Shown here one piece after another: positions 34,114-42,783 of a stretch of DNA of 64,000 nucleotides. How positions within the stretch are numbered: position 1 is the stretch's first letter; each line of letters starts with the position of its first letter. The DNA comes from Kribbella caucasensis (GTDB lineage: Bacteria > Actinomycetota > Actinomycetes > Propionibacteriales > Kribbellaceae). The DNA lies in assembly GCF_004361855.1 (NCBI RefSeq), contig NZ_SNWQ01000004.1:227678-291677 (forward strand), written 5' to 3'. Below the pieces are notes generated by a model. It was not told the DNA's origin and made no database searches. It saw only the letters and a program-made list of their open reading frames with translations. The translations under genes and the position numbers were made by a program.

Positions 34114-35321
34114 GCAGCCAGTTCCAACATGTGCCGTCACACGCCTCCCTGCTGCGCGGCGTGTCCGCCATTTCCCCGCCACCTTCAAGCAGTCGCTTGG
34201 ACGCGATCGTCGTGCCGGCGTCCAGACCGAACTTGCAGCGCGTCATCGCGCTGTCCGCCGTGCTGTCGGTTCCACTGGTGGCGCTGTGTAGCAGGCTGGC
34301 GAAGGCAGAGAAGGTAGCGGAACGAGTTGAAGCCACCTTTGGTGCGCGGGCGCTCATCGTCGACGTACCCCATGGATATCAACTGCTTGGGCATCGTCAC
34401 CTGACCGCCGACGCGTCATTCCGGAGAGCCAACGCCGAGCGTTCCAGCGACCTGAGCGTGAAGCGCAACATCGGTCTGGTCCTGGCCCATCTACGACACT
34501 GGAACAAGATTCTCTTCATCGATGACGACATCTACCTCAGCCAACGTGATGTCGCACGCTTCTCCACCTCGCTCGATCGCCATCCCGTGGCGGCGATGGC
34601 GAGCAAGTACTTCCCAGACAACTCGGTCGTGTGTCACGCGCGCCGCATGGCGGGCTTCGCGCAGGACGTGTTCGTCGGCGGCGCTGTGCTCGGCGTCAAC
34701 ACGCAGCATCCGGCGGTGTCGTTCTTCCCCGATATCTATAACGAGGACTGGTTCTTCTTTGCTCGGCACGCCGCGGCACGCTCACTGCCGAAGATCGGTG
34801 AGGCGCGGCAGGACGAGTACGACCCGTTCGCTGATCCACGGCGAGCTGCACACGAGGAGTTCGGTGATCTTCTCGGCGAAGGTCTCTACGCGTTGTTCAA
34901 CGGTATGCCTGGGTGGGAACTGAAGGATCACCTGAAGGTGGCGGCCAGCAGCCGCTACTGGCAGCTGTTCATCGAAGACCGACGCTCCATGATCTCCGAG
35001 ACCTTCCATCGCATCTCGGCTGCGCGGCATAGGACTATTTCGCAGGGGTCTTCCGCGAAGAGGTCGCTGCTCAGAGCCGCAGAGCAACTGGAACTGATAA
35101 CCCCCGACCTCTGCGTCGATTTCATTCAAAAATGGCAGATCGACGACAACCGCTGGCAACAGATCGTGCCGCGCAGGGGCACTGTTCTCAGCGAACGGGA
35201 TGCCATGGACGAGCTGGATCTGACGAACTGGATTTCCTGTGGCTATGGCACTGCTTTGCGTTCGTCTGGCTCGCGGACGCCCTCCGCGCGGCCCAGCCTC
35301 ATGCGCTGTTCCGATCCTTAG
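34110..35321 (+). CDS. Glycosyltransferase-like protein (GT-A fold, DDD motif)
   Basis: A 403-residue predicted glycosyltransferase. IVVPASRPN opens a nucleotide-sugar-binding beta strand, NKILFIDDDIYL holds the DxD-type metal motif, and NEDWFFF resembles the ED catalytic motif of GT2-like enzymes. There are no membrane helices. ATG overlaps the preceding stop, so it is coupled to the HTH-less paralogue. The substrate is unknown. Its last ~15 codons lie next to the IS630 fragment and may have been altered by that insertion. Confidence 0.75.
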   Translation: MSSQFQHVPSHASLLRGVSAISPPPSSSRLDAIVVPASRPNLQRVIALSAVLSVPLVALCSRLAKAEKVAERVEATFGARALIVDVPHGYQLLGHRHLTADASFRRANAERSSDLSVKRNIGLVLAHLRHWNKILFIDDDIYLSQRDVARFSTSLDRHPVAAMASKYFPDNSVVCHARRMAGFAQDVFVGGAVLGVNTQHPAVSFFPDIYNEDWFFFARHAAARSLPKIGEARQDEYDPFADPRRAAHEEFGDLLGEGLYALFNGMPGWELKDHLKVAASSRYWQLFIEDRRSMISETFHRISAARHRTISQGSSAKRSLLRAAEQLELITPDLCVDFIQKWQIDDNRWQQIVPRRGTVLSERDAMDELDLTNWISCGYGTALRSSGSRTPSARPSLMRCSDP

Positions 35322-35333
35322 TGTCGTGAGTCG

Positions 35334-35438
35334 TTAAATTCGCGTGCAGTAGGCGGCGAGGGTGGCTTCGAGTTCGGTGAACCTGCGGCGCGCGAAGCGG
35401 CGCAGTTTGCGGTTGGTGAGTTCGGCGAACCAGCGTTC
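35334..35438 (-). pseudogene. 3' exon fragment of IS630-type transposase
   Basis: Encodes ERWFAELTNRKLRR and 20 further residues, then TAA, the usual C-terminus of IS630-family DDE transposases. It directly abuts the 3' end of the group II intron. The codon phase continues exactly from the 5' exon ending at 37985. Confidence 0.8.
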
Positions 35439-37984
35439 GTCGGGTAGCTCCGGCGCGTTGCCGCGCCGGAGCCCCCTCAGAACCGGGCGTGCGAGCTTTC
35501 CCCGCACCACGGCTCAAGCAAGCCCTGAAGGCGTGCGGGCTGGCAGAAGTGCTGTTTGGCTGCCACTGCTGGTGATTCGGCGGTGGCAGCGGCTGTGTAT
35601 GAGGCGGGTTGCGGTGCGTTCGTCCGGCGTGCCTGCTCCCCAGGCGAGCACCGCGTGTTTGCGGGTCGCCTTCTGGGTGGCGGTGAGCCATTGTTCCCAT
35701 TCCTGTGGGCTTTGCGGTTCACGCTCGGCGTGCAGCAACAGTTCCCGGCAGAGCGGGCAGCGGCCGTGCTGGGCCCGTAGGAGCCGCAGCGTGGTCGTGC
35801 CGACCGGGGGTGGGTTGCGGCGGCGCCGCTGGGCCCAGTAGTCGGTCAGGGACGGATCGTCTGTGGACGCCGTTCCTGCCACCATCCGGTGCCGGACGAT
35901 CGGTGTCCAGGCGAACTTGCGCAGGTAGAAGCCGGTCTCCCGGCTTCCGAATATCCACGTGTCCTGCCTGGCGGGGTTGAACCTGCCGAAGTACCGGGCG
36001 ATCACCCAGCGCGTCGGCTTGTTCGGATGCGAGAACTTGGCCCACTTGTAGGCCAGTCTCCACATATGCGCGTCCAACGCGTTGAAGGAGCGTTTGGACA
36101 CCCCGATCCGGTAGTAAGCGGCCCACCCGCGGATGATCGGGTTGATCTTGGCGATCACCGCGTCAGCGTTGGACCCGCGCAGGGCCCTCATCTCGGTGGA
36201 CAACCGCTTGCGGATACGCCGCATCGCGTCGTTGCTCGGCTTGGTCAGCAGCTTGCCGTTGGGGTAGCGGCGAATGGTGAACCCCACAAAGTCCACGCCC
36301 CGGTCAAGGTGCGTGATCTGGGTCTTGGTCTCGTTGAAGACCAGACCCCGGGGAGCCAGCCATTCGGCCAGCCGGGCCTTGACCTGCTCGGCCTGGTCAC
36401 GGGTGTGACACAAGGCGATCAGGTCGTCGGCATAGCGGACCACGACCGGGCAGTGCGCCATGGTCTTACCGGCGCGCGTCCCGGTGTCGTAGTACCGCAC
36501 CCCGGCGGCAGCCTCCATCCCGTGCAGGGCAACGTTCAGGAGCAACGGACTGATCACCCCACCCTGAGGCGCACCCTCGTCGGTGGTGGTGAACTGGCCG
36601 TCCTCGATCACGCCCGCCCACAGCCACTGCCCCACCAGTTCCCGCGCCGGGAAGTTCCCCAGCGCGTTGAGGATGTGGTCGTGGTTGAGGTGGTCGAACG
36701 CGGACGCCAGGTCGGCGTCGAGGACCCACAGACGCTTCGCGTCGGTGCGGCTGGCCGTCGTGTGGATGGCCACGATCGCGTCGTGGCAGCCACGGCCCGG
36801 ACGAAACCCATACGACCTCGGCTCGAACCGGGCCTCCCACTCGGGCTCCAGCGCGTTGACCACCAGAGCCTGCAGGCATCTGTCGGCAACCACGGGGATC
36901 CCGAGCGGGCGACGGCGCCCGTTGCTCTTGGGCACATACACCCGCTTGACGGGTCGAGGCGACCACGGTGCGGCGCGGTGCAGCATCCGGTCGACCAGCG
37001 CGGTCTTCTGATCGGCTGTCACCACCACCTTGCCGTCCACCCCGGCCGTCTTGCGGCCAGCGTTGATCTCCGTCACCCGGCGCACCGCGACCAGCGCGTT
37101 GCTGCGGGAACGGAGCATCAACTTCTGCAGATTGCGGACCTTCTTCCAGTCCCCAGCCTGCGACGCCGTGAAGATTCGTTGCCGAAGTCGCCGTACGTCC
37201 CGTTCGGCCTGGTGCCACCGCACCGCGTCCCAGCCGACCAGGTTGTCCTCGGGTCCGTTCACCACGGCGGCGGCGTCGGCGACCTCGGTCGCCTCCAGCG
37301 CAAGTGCGGCGTCCAACTTTCCCCTTCGGTTCCGGCGCATCGATCATCGAGTCCGCACAGGCTCACCCGACCCGCGTCAGCACCCTTTCGGGTCAGGGCA
37401 CAAACCCCTATCCGGCCGGTTATCCGGGAACGCTGGCGGAGGAGCCAGCATCGTGTTTCCCGGTTTCCCGTTGCCTTTCGGCCACCGGCATTCGCTTCTC
37501 GGGTCGTCCTGCGCCCGCCAGGGAATTCAGCCTTCCTCACGGTCAGCCCACCAGGCGACAGCATCGCCTGGACCCCGACGGGGTGGTCACGTTCCGCATG
37601 ACACAGATACGACCGGGGAGGGCGCCCTCTGTACCCCGGGGACGGTGGTGCGTTCCCGCCCGACCAAATCCCCCCGGGCGGCACCCGCCGCCTCACAACG
37701 GCCGGCCCCTATCTCCCGCTGAAACATCCCATCGGCGAGACTGCTAATGACGAGGCGTCAACGAGGGTTCAAGTCCTTCACCCGTCCGGTCTTCCCCAGC
37801 CTGTGGCCACCGGATGGAACGGCGACCCTTGGGCCTTACACCCTGGGCTTCGCACCCCGCAGTTACCCGCGACGCACGCCAAGGCGGGGACGGTCCCCAC
37901 GCACTGGACCGGGCACTACACCTTCGACAACGTCGAACCTCCTTCGATGAGTACCGCTGTACTCATGCGACCTCGATGTCGCAC
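35439..37984 (-). mobile_element. Group II intron (complete, 2546 nt)
   Basis: The 5' end on the minus strand is GTGCGAC at 37984, matching the GUGYG consensus. Near the 3' end, domain V (35480-35515) is a clear GAGCCG...CGGTTC hairpin, and domain VI is a stem with GCAA loop and a bulged A at 35445, 7 nt from the 3' end (AC, 35439). Both ends fall in the conserved WLNxIERWF codons of an IS630 transposase, so boundaries are set to the base. Domain IV encodes the reverse transcriptase. A possible EBS1 ATCCGG lies near 37810-37815, against exon CCGGAT. Confidence 0.9.
35514..37340 (-). CDS. ltrA: Group II intron reverse transcriptase/maturase (LtrA-like) with HNH domain
   Basis: A 608-residue intron-encoded protein. 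Domains in order: RT0-7 with GIPVVADRCLQ, RSYGFRPGRGCHDA, GAPQGGVISPLLLN and the catalytic VRYADDL; maturase X; and a C-terminal HNH endonuclease with CPLC and LIHSRCHRR. All key RT residues are present and the frame is intact, so it may be active. The stop overlaps the first bases of intron domain V. ATG start in domain IV. Confidence 0.95.
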   Translation of the reverse strand: MRRNRRGKLDAALALEATEVADAAAVVNGPEDNLVGWDAVRWHQAERDVRRLRQRIFTASQAGDWKKVRNLQKLMLRSRSNALVAVRRVTEINAGRKTAGVDGKVVVTADQKTALVDRMLHRAAPWSPRPVKRVYVPKSNGRRRPLGIPVVADRCLQALVVNALEPEWEARFEPRSYGFRPGRGCHDAIVAIHTTASRTDAKRLWVLDADLASAFDHLNHDHILNALGNFPARELVGQWLWAGVIEDGQFTTTDEGAPQGGVISPLLLNVALHGMEAAAGVRYYDTGTRAGKTMAHCPVVVRYADDLIALCHTRDQAEQVKARLAEWLAPRGLVFNETKTQITHLDRGVDFVGFTIRRYPNGKLLTKPSNDAMRRIRKRLSTEMRALRGSNADAVIAKINPIIRGWAAYYRIGVSKRSFNALDAHMWRLAYKWAKFSHPNKPTRWVIARYFGRFNPARQDTWIFGSRETGFYLRKFAWTPIVRHRMVAGTASTDDPSLTDYWAQRRRRNPPPVGTTTLRLLRAQHGRCPLCRELLLHAEREPQSPQEWEQWLTATQKATRKHAVLAWGAGTPDERTATRLIHSRCHRRITSSGSQTALLPARTPSGLA

Positions 37985-38195
37985 GATCCGGTTCAACCAC
38001 GACGAGCTGGTCGGGGTGAAGTGCAGGTGGAACCGGGGATCGCGTAGCAGCCCCTTCTTCAGTGCCGGGTCTTGTGGGTGGCCTAGCTGTCCAGCACCAG
38101 GTGCAGGTCCAGGTCCTTGGGGACGGCGGTGTCGATGAGTTTCAGGAACCGCAGGAACTCCTAGTGGCGATGCCGGCGGTAGTGGTGGGCGATCA
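37985..38195 (-). pseudogene. 5' exon fragment of degenerate IS630-type transposase
   Basis: Minus-strand frames encode VIAHHYRRHRH, a TAG, EFLRFLKLIDTAVPKDLDLH, a second TAG (LDS-stop-ATHKT), then after a frameshift ALKKGLLRDPRFHLHF and SSSWLNR up to the intron. These match the DDE core of IS630 transposases. Two nonsense codons and a frameshift show that the gene was dead or has died since. The N-terminal half is missing or unrecognisable beyond 38195. Confidence 0.75.
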
Positions 38196-38539
38196 CCGAA
38201 CTTTAGCGAAGGCCAACGCCATTAGGCTCCGCCACTGGGTTCGCGCCTGCTCGGTCCAGCGACTAGTCCAGCAACGCCAGGCGCCAGCCACAACCGCAGT
38301 ACAACGTCAAGCCCTGCGCTTCGACGGTGCCGACCAGTCCGGTAGCACCGCAACCCCTGCCCAGCGAGCGATCCGCCAGCAGTCGAGCGCCTTCCGCTGC
38401 TCGTCCAGGACGCATGGGCAGAGATCGTCATCAGCGGCAGTAGCGTGCGTCTGTGACGGCACGCCAAGTGACGTGAGCGTGTGCCAGGATCACCCAGGCC
38501 GCTCCCGTCCACGAGAGTTCGTACGAAAGTGAGGACCTG
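38196..38539. other. 344-bp stretch without a recognised gene
   Basis: Lies between the IS630 fragment and the methyltransferase. Open frames exist on both strands but have poor codon usage and no family match; probably further remnants of the transposase or of a gene it disrupted. The last ~30 bp hold the ribosome site of the methyltransferase. Confidence 0.4.
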
Positions 38540-39235
38540 GTGAAGGCAAACCACTATGACAGTTTCGCCGAGAGCTACTCGACGGAGAACGAGTCCAGCC
38601 TCATCAACGGCTACTACGAGCGGCCGGCGATGATTGATCTGGCCGGGGACGTCAACGGTCACCGAGTCCTCGATGCTGGGTGCGGTTCTGGGCCCTTGTC
38701 CGCAGCATTACGGGCGAAGGGTGCCATCGTGACCGGCTTCGACTCCAGTTCGGCGATGGTCGAGCTGGCGCGGCAGAGGCTTGGTGGGGATGCAGCCCTG
38801 CACGTGGCCGACCTCAGCCAGCCACTCCCATTTGCCGATGGTGCGTTCGATGATGTGGTCGCTTCCCTCGTTCTGCACTACCTGCAGGACTGGCCGGCGC
38901 CTCTGGCTGAACTGCGGCGCGTTCTGAAGCCAGGCGGCCGCCTCATACTGTCGGTGAACCCCACCGTCTACAAGATTCTTAAGCCAAGCGACGACTACTT
39001 CGCCATCACGGAGCATTCGGAGGAGTACACCTTCAATGGCCAGAACGCGGTTCTGACGTACTGGCATCGACCGTTGCACGCGATGACGGACGCATTCACC
39101 GAGGCCGGCTTCCGCATCTCAGTCGTCAGCGAACCGCCCTTCTCCCCCGACGCGCCGCGCGAGCTCTTACCACCCAACATCGGCGACCGAACAGCGTTCC
39201 TGTGCTTCATCTTCTTCGCCCTCGAAGCACGCTGA
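38540..39235 (+). CDS. Class I SAM-dependent methyltransferase
   Basis: A 231-residue methyltransferase of the UbiE/Methyltransf_11 type. Motif I is VLDAGCGSGPLS, the acidic residue after strand 2 lies in TGFDSSSAM, followed by HVADLSQPLPF and LRRVLKPGGRLIL. Small-molecule substrate unknown. GTG start with GTGAGGA upstream. Located in the accessory region after the intron. Confidence 0.9.
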   Translation: MKANHYDSFAESYSTENESSLINGYYERPAMIDLAGDVNGHRVLDAGCGSGPLSAALRAKGAIVTGFDSSSAMVELARQRLGGDAALHVADLSQPLPFADGAFDDVVASLVLHYLQDWPAPLAELRRVLKPGGRLILSVNPTVYKILKPSDDYFAITEHSEEYTFNGQNAVLTYWHRPLHAMTDAFTEAGFRISVVSEPPFSPDAPRELLPPNIGDRTAFLCFIFFALEAR

Positions 39236-39534
39236 GCCTTGGTGTGCTGCTGAAACACTGTCGAGCATGAGGTCGGTGCAGGTGTTCCCGGGCATGGACG
39301 CGTCAGCTGATTTCCCTGCTCGATAGCGTGGGTGAACGCTCAGGGTCGGAATGGTTCGGGGTCGCCGACCGACGGCTTGAGGTTGGCTTGACGCGCTACG
39401 AATCTGCCCAAGACCTAGGCTTGGTCACTCGAACAGATCCGGCATGGCAGCCCGAAAGGTCAGACCTTCCGCGCGTGATCGTTCCCGGATGACTGCATAT
39501 CCGCCTGTTGCAGTCCATCACGTGGGTCGAAGGG
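39236..39534. other. 299-bp non-coding stretch
   Basis: Between the methyltransferase (+) and the VOC gene (-), which converge. No convincing frame, repeat or strong terminator was recognised. Confidence 0.4.
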
Positions 39535-39963
39535 CTAGGGCCAGGTGGTTAGGAAGTTGTGTGCTGCTACGGCTTGCCAGGTGTGGCCGTCTGGGTCGGC
39601 GAAGGCTCCGTCGTAGCCCCAGGACTGCTCGGAGGGGTGTCGGATGATTTCGGCGCCGGCAGCTGCGGCGCGGGTCATTAGGTCGTCTACGTCTGCGTTG
39701 GTGGGCAGGGTGAGGGAGAGGATGCATTCGCTTTGGCCGGGAGGTGCCTGGTTGCGGTCACTGAGGACCCAGCCGAAGCCGGTCGTGGGGATCAGCATGA
39801 CTCGTACGTTGTCGCCGAGAGTTAGGCGGAGAGGCTCGGGTATGCCGTCGTTGTCGGGCTCGCCGGGTGTGTTGAATCCGAGGCCGGAGCGGTAGAACGC
39901 GTAGGACCTTTGGCGGTCTGCGATCGGTAGGGCGATTGTTACGGGCGCTTGTTCGTAGGTCAT
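39535..39963 (-). CDS. VOC family protein
   Basis: A 142-residue glyoxalase/bleomycin-resistance-fold protein. It starts VTIALPIADRQRSYAFYRSG and ends with GAFADPDGHTWQAVA. Metal ligands cannot be fixed by eye. The ATG at 39963 has AAGGA 6 nt upstream; the longer frame upstream is non-coding in character. Function within the superfamily unknown. Confidence 0.9.
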   Translation of the reverse strand: MTYEQAPVTIALPIADRQRSYAFYRSGLGFNTPGEPDNDGIPEPLRLTLGDNVRVMLIPTTGFGWVLSDRNQAPPGQSECILSLTLPTNADVDDLMTRAAAAGAEIIRHPSEQSWGYDGAFADPDGHTWQAVAAHNFLTTWP

Positions 39964-40124
39964 TTCACGTCCTTCGTGTCGGCTGGGGCCGTCCCGGACT
40001 GCCTTCGCCCGGAGGGAGTGGTGATCGTGAGATCCATGGCCGGCCTTTCTCTCGCCTGGGGTTCTTACCTGTACGACGAAGCAGGGAGCCGGAAACGGCC
40101 AGCTTCGCCGCAATCAGAGCTGGG

Positions 40125-40662
40125 TCAGGCGGCCAGTACTGCGAACTGCAGCGCCACGAGTAGGACTAGGCCCGGGAGTAGGCGGAGTAGGACGGCCTTT
40201 GGGCCCTTTGCGAGGACTGTGTTGAGCCAGTCGTGGAGGCGATTGCGGCGGGAGACGGCTACGGCCAGGACGATGAGGGATGGGAGGCCCAGGGTGTACC
40301 AGCGGGGGGGCGGCGTCCCAGTTGATGTTGTCGTCGCCGGCCGATGCTACGAACCAGGCCGAGCGGCCGGTTTCCTGCATTTCCTCGCGGAAGGCGTTGA
40401 CGAAGCCGACGATCGCCATGAAGACGATCGCGGTGATCACGAGACGCAGTACGAGCTACCCCACCCCGGCGGGCCGACGCGGGCGACTGTGCGAGCTGGG
40501 GCTGGCCGCGACGTCCATGGCGAGCGCTACGAAGCCGAGGAGCAGGACGATTCCGCCGATCAGGCCCCACGACTTGATGGCGAGTCCCCACAGGTGCGCG
40601 TCCCGCAGGCCCGGGTCGCCGTCGAGCCACCATGCCCAGGCGTCCGACAGGTCTATTTGCAT
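40125..40662 (-). pseudogene. Membrane protein gene with nonsense codon and frameshift
   Basis: The frame from ATG 40662 encodes MQIDLSDAWAWWLDGDPGL, a first TM helix (LIGGIVLLLGFVALAMDV), then a TAG near 40455. The same frame resumes LVLRLVITAIVFMAIVGF (second TM) to INWDAAP; a run of seven G (40314-40320) then shifts the frame, and the correct continuation reads RWYTLGLPSLIVLAVAV, later LLPGLVLLVALQFAVLAA and stops at 40125. Two lesions make it a pseudogene unless the assembly is wrong. No named family. Confidence 0.65.
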
Positions 40663-40832
40663 CGGTGCCCCGGGCCCTTTCGTCGGTTTCGGGGCCAAGC
40701 CTAGGGACGCGATGGGGCTGCCACGCGGGTGATGGACAAGAGTTCCCCACGCCGTTACCGGGGTGTGCCGTTCAGCCGCTGGCGTCGGCGTTCAAGAGGT
40801 CGTCCAAATCGGCGAACGTCGCCATCGCCCAA

Positions 40833-41351
40833 TCATCCGCCAGCGTGGGACCGGCACCGGATAGCGGCGGGCAGCGGGGCGTCGATCAGTTCGCGGATGA
40901 GGTCGGCGTGCCCGGAGTGCTGCGCGGTCTCGCCGACCATACGGATCAGCAGTACGCCTAACGTCGTCGCCTGGTTGCCCTCGGCCCAATGCGCCACGTG
41001 ACCTGGGCTGTCCAGCTCGAGCTCGGCAACAGTGACGTCGGAATGAGCACAGGCCCGCCGATAGACGCCGGTGATGTACTCGCTCGATTCATCAGGCGTG
41101 GCCCACATGTCGATCTCGTCGTACGGGTCGTCTCGGAACCAGGACGGCCGCTCGATCGGTGGGCGGCCGAACGAGTCACCGAGATAGCCGTACTCCAGAC
41201 CCGCCAGATGTTTGACCAAGCCGAGCAGGTTCGTGCCGGTCGGAGTCAACGGGCGACGCCGGTCGTACTCCGACAACCCGTCCAGGTTGGCGAGCATCAC
41301 TGCCCGACTACCCCGCAGATCCGACAACAGCTCCGCTTTGAGATCAGTCAT
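40833..41351 (-). CDS. DinB family protein
   Basis: A 172-residue DinB-fold four-helix protein. It begins DLKAELLSDLRGSRAVMLAN and carries NLLGLVKHLAGLEYGYL with a conserved His and, later, GETAQHSGHADLIRELID with two further His residues as the metal site. Members include thiol-dependent transferases. The C-terminus RCRSHAGG looks shortened; a neighbouring frame continues LADDWAMATFADLDDLLNAD to a stop about 55 bp later, so a frameshift is possible. Confidence 0.85.
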   Translation of the reverse strand: MTDLKAELLSDLRGSRAVMLANLDGLSEYDRRRPLTPTGTNLLGLVKHLAGLEYGYLGDSFGRPPIERPSWFRDDPYDEIDMWATPDESSEYITGVYRRACAHSDVTVAELELDSPGHVAHWAEGNQATTLGVLLIRMVGETAQHSGHADLIRELIDAPLPAAIRCRSHAGG

Positions 41352-41446
41352 CACCGAACCCTACCGACAGACGACCGCAACCGAGGCCGCAGCAGCCAGC
41401 CGACGCGGACCGGTGCTGCGACCTCGGTGGTCGTCTTGCGGAGTTG

Positions 41447-42436
41447 TCAGAGAATGCTGAGACCGATCGTGCCTGGGGCCAGCTTGCGGGTGTCGACGAT
41501 GTCCCGGCCGGCCTTGGTGTCCACGGTCAGCTGGTCGGTGGGTTCGGCGTGGGTGATCCGGACCTTCGGCTTCAGGCCGTTGACGTCCACGGTGCCGCTG
41601 GACCCGGATACGCGGATGAAGTCCCTACGGGCCGTACCGTTGACGGTCACCGAGTCGGTCGCGCCGTCGCCGCCACCGGTCTGCGCGCTGAGATCGACAT
41701 CGATCTTGCGTACGTCGGTCCCGCGCAGGTCGTCGATCGTGGTGGAGTCAGCGCCGCCGAGCGCCTTGAGCACGACCCGCTCGACGTCGTCGGTGTCCAT
41801 CACGATGTTGCCGAGGTCGCGGGTGAACCGCAGCCGCGATCCGTTGGCGGTGGCGGCGAACTTCTCCGCACCGTCGCTGCCGTTGAAGAGCAACTGGTCG
41901 CCGCCGCGGGCGCCCTCGATCACGTCGCTGCCGTCGCCCGGATCCCAGACGAACGCGTCGTTGCCGTCGCCGAGCAGAGCCGTGTCGGTGCCACGGTTAC
42001 CGTCGACGAAGTCGTCGCCATCCCCGGTCCGGAACAACTCGTTGCCGCTGCCACCGGCCGCGACGTCGTCGCCCCTCCCCGTGTCGACGACCGTGAACGG
42101 CTGGACCTGGGTGCCGAAGTCGATCCGTACGTCGTCGTCGCCGGCCAGGCTGTTCACCTGCAGCTGGCCGAAATCGGCGAGCTTGACCGTCTCGTCCGCC
42201 TGACCATCGTTGCCGAAGTCAACCTCCAGCACCGTGGTGTCGGCGGCCGGCACCCGCAGGGCGATCTCGTCCGCCTGGTTGGTGCCGGTGACAATCAGTT
42301 GCCGGTTGTCCAGCTGCACGGAACCCTTCGGCCCGGTCGCGTCGGCCGGACCGGCCAGGCTCAGTGCGATGCCCATGGCGACGGCGGCGACGGCAGCCGT
42401 GCTGAGGCCCCGCCGGATTCGAGTTGTGTTGCTCAT
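41447..42436 (-). CDS. Secreted protein with RTX-like calcium-binding repeats
   Basis: A 329-residue exported protein. Signal peptide about 1-34 (LSLAGPADA). The middle has Gly/Asp-rich nonamer-like repeats (GDGDDFVDGNRGTDTALLGD then DGNDAFVWDPGDGSDV) typical of RTX parallel beta-roll Ca2+ sites; the ends are beta-rich. ATG at 42436 with GGGGGAA upstream. Divergent from the small secreted protein at 42784. Confidence 0.85.
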   Translation of the reverse strand: MSNTTRIRRGLSTAAVAAVAMGIALSLAGPADATGPKGSVQLDNRQLIVTGTNQADEIALRVPAADTTVLEVDFGNDGQADETVKLADFGQLQVNSLAGDDDVRIDFGTQVQPFTVVDTGRGDDVAAGGSGNELFRTGDGDDFVDGNRGTDTALLGDGNDAFVWDPGDGSDVIEGARGGDQLLFNGSDGAEKFAATANGSRLRFTRDLGNIVMDTDDVERVVLKALGGADSTTIDDLRGTDVRKIDVDLSAQTGGGDGATDSVTVNGTARRDFIRVSGSSGTVDVNGLKPKVRITHAEPTDQLTVDTKAGRDIVDTRKLAPGTIGLSIL

Positions 42437-42783
42437 CGTGGTCGTTCCCCCTTGTCGAGTCACGGCTGCCGGTTCCTCCCCGCGCGCCGTGCTTGGTTTG
42501 AGCTGTCCACCCCCACACGGCCCCAACCCGCAACCGGTTCAACGCCTCCGAAAGAAATTTGGCACCCGCTGGGCTCACACTGAGCACCCGCCCGGCTCCC
42601 GCTTGCAGCCGTTTGCCCTTCTCTACAAGGAACTCAGATTGTTCGGCAAGCAAATTCAGACCGCGCTCTGGACAAGCGCGGAACGCGGGGAGAGTCTCCA
42701 AGAGGAGGGGGTCCGGTGGGCTTGGCAGGCGCACCGCATGCATTCAGGTCCGCCGCTGTAGATCAGCGCGAGGGGGCAGGGAA
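42437..42783. other. 347-bp divergent promoter region
   Basis: Holds promoters for two divergent secreted-protein genes. A short inverted repeat CCGCGC/GCGCGG lies near 42660-42680. Otherwise no gene or repeat is seen. Confidence 0.4.

Noticed and set aside
31395..35321. Cluster as a known restriction-modification or toxin-antitoxin system
   Set aside because: No nuclease, methyltransferase or known toxin motif was found, so no established system is claimed.
35889..37601. 570-codon plus-strand frame across the intron
   Set aside because: Antisense to the complete reverse transcriptase; no domain and extends over intron RNA structure.
29441..41000. Region as an intact prophage or ICE
   Set aside because: No integrase, capsid, relaxase or conjugation gene is visible.
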